From: Dehalococcoidia bacterium
GTDB taxonomy: Bacteria > Chloroflexota > Dehalococcoidia > GIF9 > AB-539-J10
Length of the DNA stretch: 7,576 nucleotides
NCBI GenBank assembly: GCA_030606385.1
Contig: JAUWGN010000042.1
Span: 1 to 7,576 of the forward strand
Reading direction: 5' to 3'
Part shown: positions 7,125 to 7,576 of the stretch, in pieces
How the letters are laid out: each line of letters begins with the position of its first letter
Numbering within the stretch: position 1 is the stretch's first letter
The notes under the pieces: generated by a model
Databases searched by the model: none
What the model was told of the DNA's origin: nothing
Seen by the model: only the letters and a program-made list of their open reading frames with translations
Program-made: the position numbers and the translations under genes

Positions 7125-7152
7125 GAAATTGAATTATTTTGACTTGTATGTT
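7123..7152 (+). promoter_or_regulatory. Candidate promoter for the acyl-CoA synthetase gene
   Basis: TTGAAA (7123-7128, 5/6 to -35) and TATGTT (7147-7152, 4/6 to -10) with an 18-base spacer. Transcription would begin near 7159, leaving a leader of about 95 bases that contains leader block B but not block A. It lies wholly within the extra DNA of leader copy 2, so this gene may have gained a promoter of its own. Confidence 0.35.
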
Positions 7153-7167
7153 ATTTTGACTTGCATG
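7134..7167 (+). repeat. 17-base tandem direct repeat, two copies
   Basis: TTATTTTGACTTGTATG (7134-7150) is followed immediately by TTATTTTGACTTGCATG (7151-7167), 16 of 17 identical. Each unit contains TTGACT, a -35-like hexamer, and the array overlaps the candidate promoter. It is either a recent slippage duplication or a pair of binding half-sites; 17 bases is about one and a half helical turns. Confidence 0.7.
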
Positions 7168-7254
7168 CTAGTATCTGTGTGGCTTGGCTTTGAAATGAAC
7201 TAATTAAGGCATGCTTACTTAGCGACGAGAAATACAAAAAAAGGAGGGCTCAAT

Positions 7255-7576
7255 ATGGCTAAAACGATCAAGGAGAGAGAAGAAGGAATATTTCTCCCAC
7301 TTGCCCCAATGGAATATATCCAGGTAGGACAGGTAGGAGAGGAAGCTATCGCAGTCCATTGGCAAGAAGAGGAGCTTATTCAACCCAAAGAAGAGTTTAT
7401 CCGACAAGCCAATATGACTGACGTGGGAATTTACGAGCGGTTTTCCGAAAAGAACTATCCTGAGTGTTTCAAGGAATACGCTGATATGCTTAGCTGGGAT
7501 AGATACTGGACGGAGACACTCGATGCCAGTAACCCCCCTTTCTTCAAGTGGTTTATTGGTGGAAAGTTGAACGCCT
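7255..7576 (+). CDS. AMP-forming acetyl/acyl-CoA synthetase, N-terminal 107 residues (runs off window)
   Basis: The frame from ATG 7255 stays open to the window end. Visible residues match the N-terminal cap domain of acetyl-CoA synthetases (ACAS_N): EEFIRQANMTDVGIYERF (46-63), then a tryptophan-rich stretch (LSWDRYWTETLD, 79-90) and the hallmark NPPFFKWFIGGKLNA (93-107). Family reaction: acyl acid + ATP + CoA gives acyl-CoA + AMP + PPi, in the cytoplasm. The first 40 or so residues form a longer leader than in E. coli Acs. AAGGAGGG, 6 bases before the ATG, supports the start. The adenylation motifs that would fix substrate length lie outside, so acetate versus propionate or another acid cannot be decided. 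It is co-directional with the GltD-like gene and carries the same duplicated leader. Confidence 0.85.
   Translation, partial: MAKTIKEREEGIFLPLAPMEYIQVGQVGEEAIAVHWQEEELIQPKEEFIRQANMTDVGIYERFSEKNYPECFKEYADMLSWDRYWTETLDASNPPFFKWFIGGKLNA

Larger units (their letters stand above)
7062..7257 (+). repeat. Duplicated leader element, copy 2, with insertion (before the acyl-CoA synthetase gene)
   Basis: Block A (7062-7093) begins 2 bases after the upstream stop and matches copy 1 at about 26 of 32 positions. Two of the three changes in the stem's right arm keep wobble pairs with CAGCGTG (7064-7070), and one gives a mismatch. Block B (7208-7257) matches copy 1 at 48 of 50 positions, including Shine-Dalgarno AAGGAGGG and ATG 7255. 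The two blocks are 114 bases apart here against 11 in copy 1; the extra DNA is AT-rich and carries the palindrome, tandem repeat and candidate promoter listed separately. Confidence 0.75.

Overview
The window reads as a chromosomal segment of an anaerobic bacterium. The reasons are an iron-sulfur-rich, formate-dehydrogenase-type molybdenum/tungsten enzyme, a GltD-like iron-sulfur flavoprotein and the start of an acetyl-CoA-synthetase-type acyl-CoA ligase, all with strong Shine-Dalgarno sites and ATG starts. Base composition is intermediate. The gene mix (NarL-type PAS sensor pair, free-standing RAM domain protein, GltD-like oxidoreductase, AMP-forming ligase) would suit Chloroflexota/Dehalococcoidia or another sediment anaerobe, but that placement is impression, not proof. 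There are no rRNA or tRNA genes, insertion sequences or CRISPR arrays, and no gene-free stretch exceeds 300 bases.

Left arm (1-4960), all on the minus strand. Transcription runs from a two-component pair near the middle towards position 1. A NarL/FixJ-type response regulator (4960-4271) overlaps by 4 bases a membrane-bound PAS histidine kinase (4274-2856). After a gap of about 290 bases come a metal-dependent cyclase/kynurenine-formamidase-family hydrolase (2563-1796) and, 140 bases further, a formate dehydrogenase alpha subunit (1655 to beyond position 1; 551 residues visible). A reasonable sigma70-type promoter lies before the dehydrogenase and another before the regulator.

Right arm (5243-7576), all on the plus strand and divergent from the two-component pair. 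A 100-residue stand-alone RAM (Lrp/AsnC effector-binding) protein is followed by a 444-residue GltD-like NAD(P)H/FAD oxidoreductase and then by the N-terminus of an acetyl-CoA-synthetase-like protein that runs off the end.

The most unusual feature is a duplicated leader. The oxidoreductase and the acyl-CoA synthetase share an almost identical 50-base block (48/50) containing the Shine-Dalgarno and ATG, preceded in both cases by a second shared 32-base block that can fold into a hairpin. In the second copy the two blocks are separated by about 100 extra bases carrying a tandem repeat, a perfect palindrome and a candidate promoter. A 19-base near-copy of a conserved RAM motif lies just after the RAM gene and may be a relic of a second RAM gene.

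Inferred theme: sensing (two-component pair, RAM protein) coupled to formate oxidation or CO2 reduction, electron transfer through an iron-sulfur flavoprotein, and acyl-CoA formation. No direct regulatory link is proven by the sequence.
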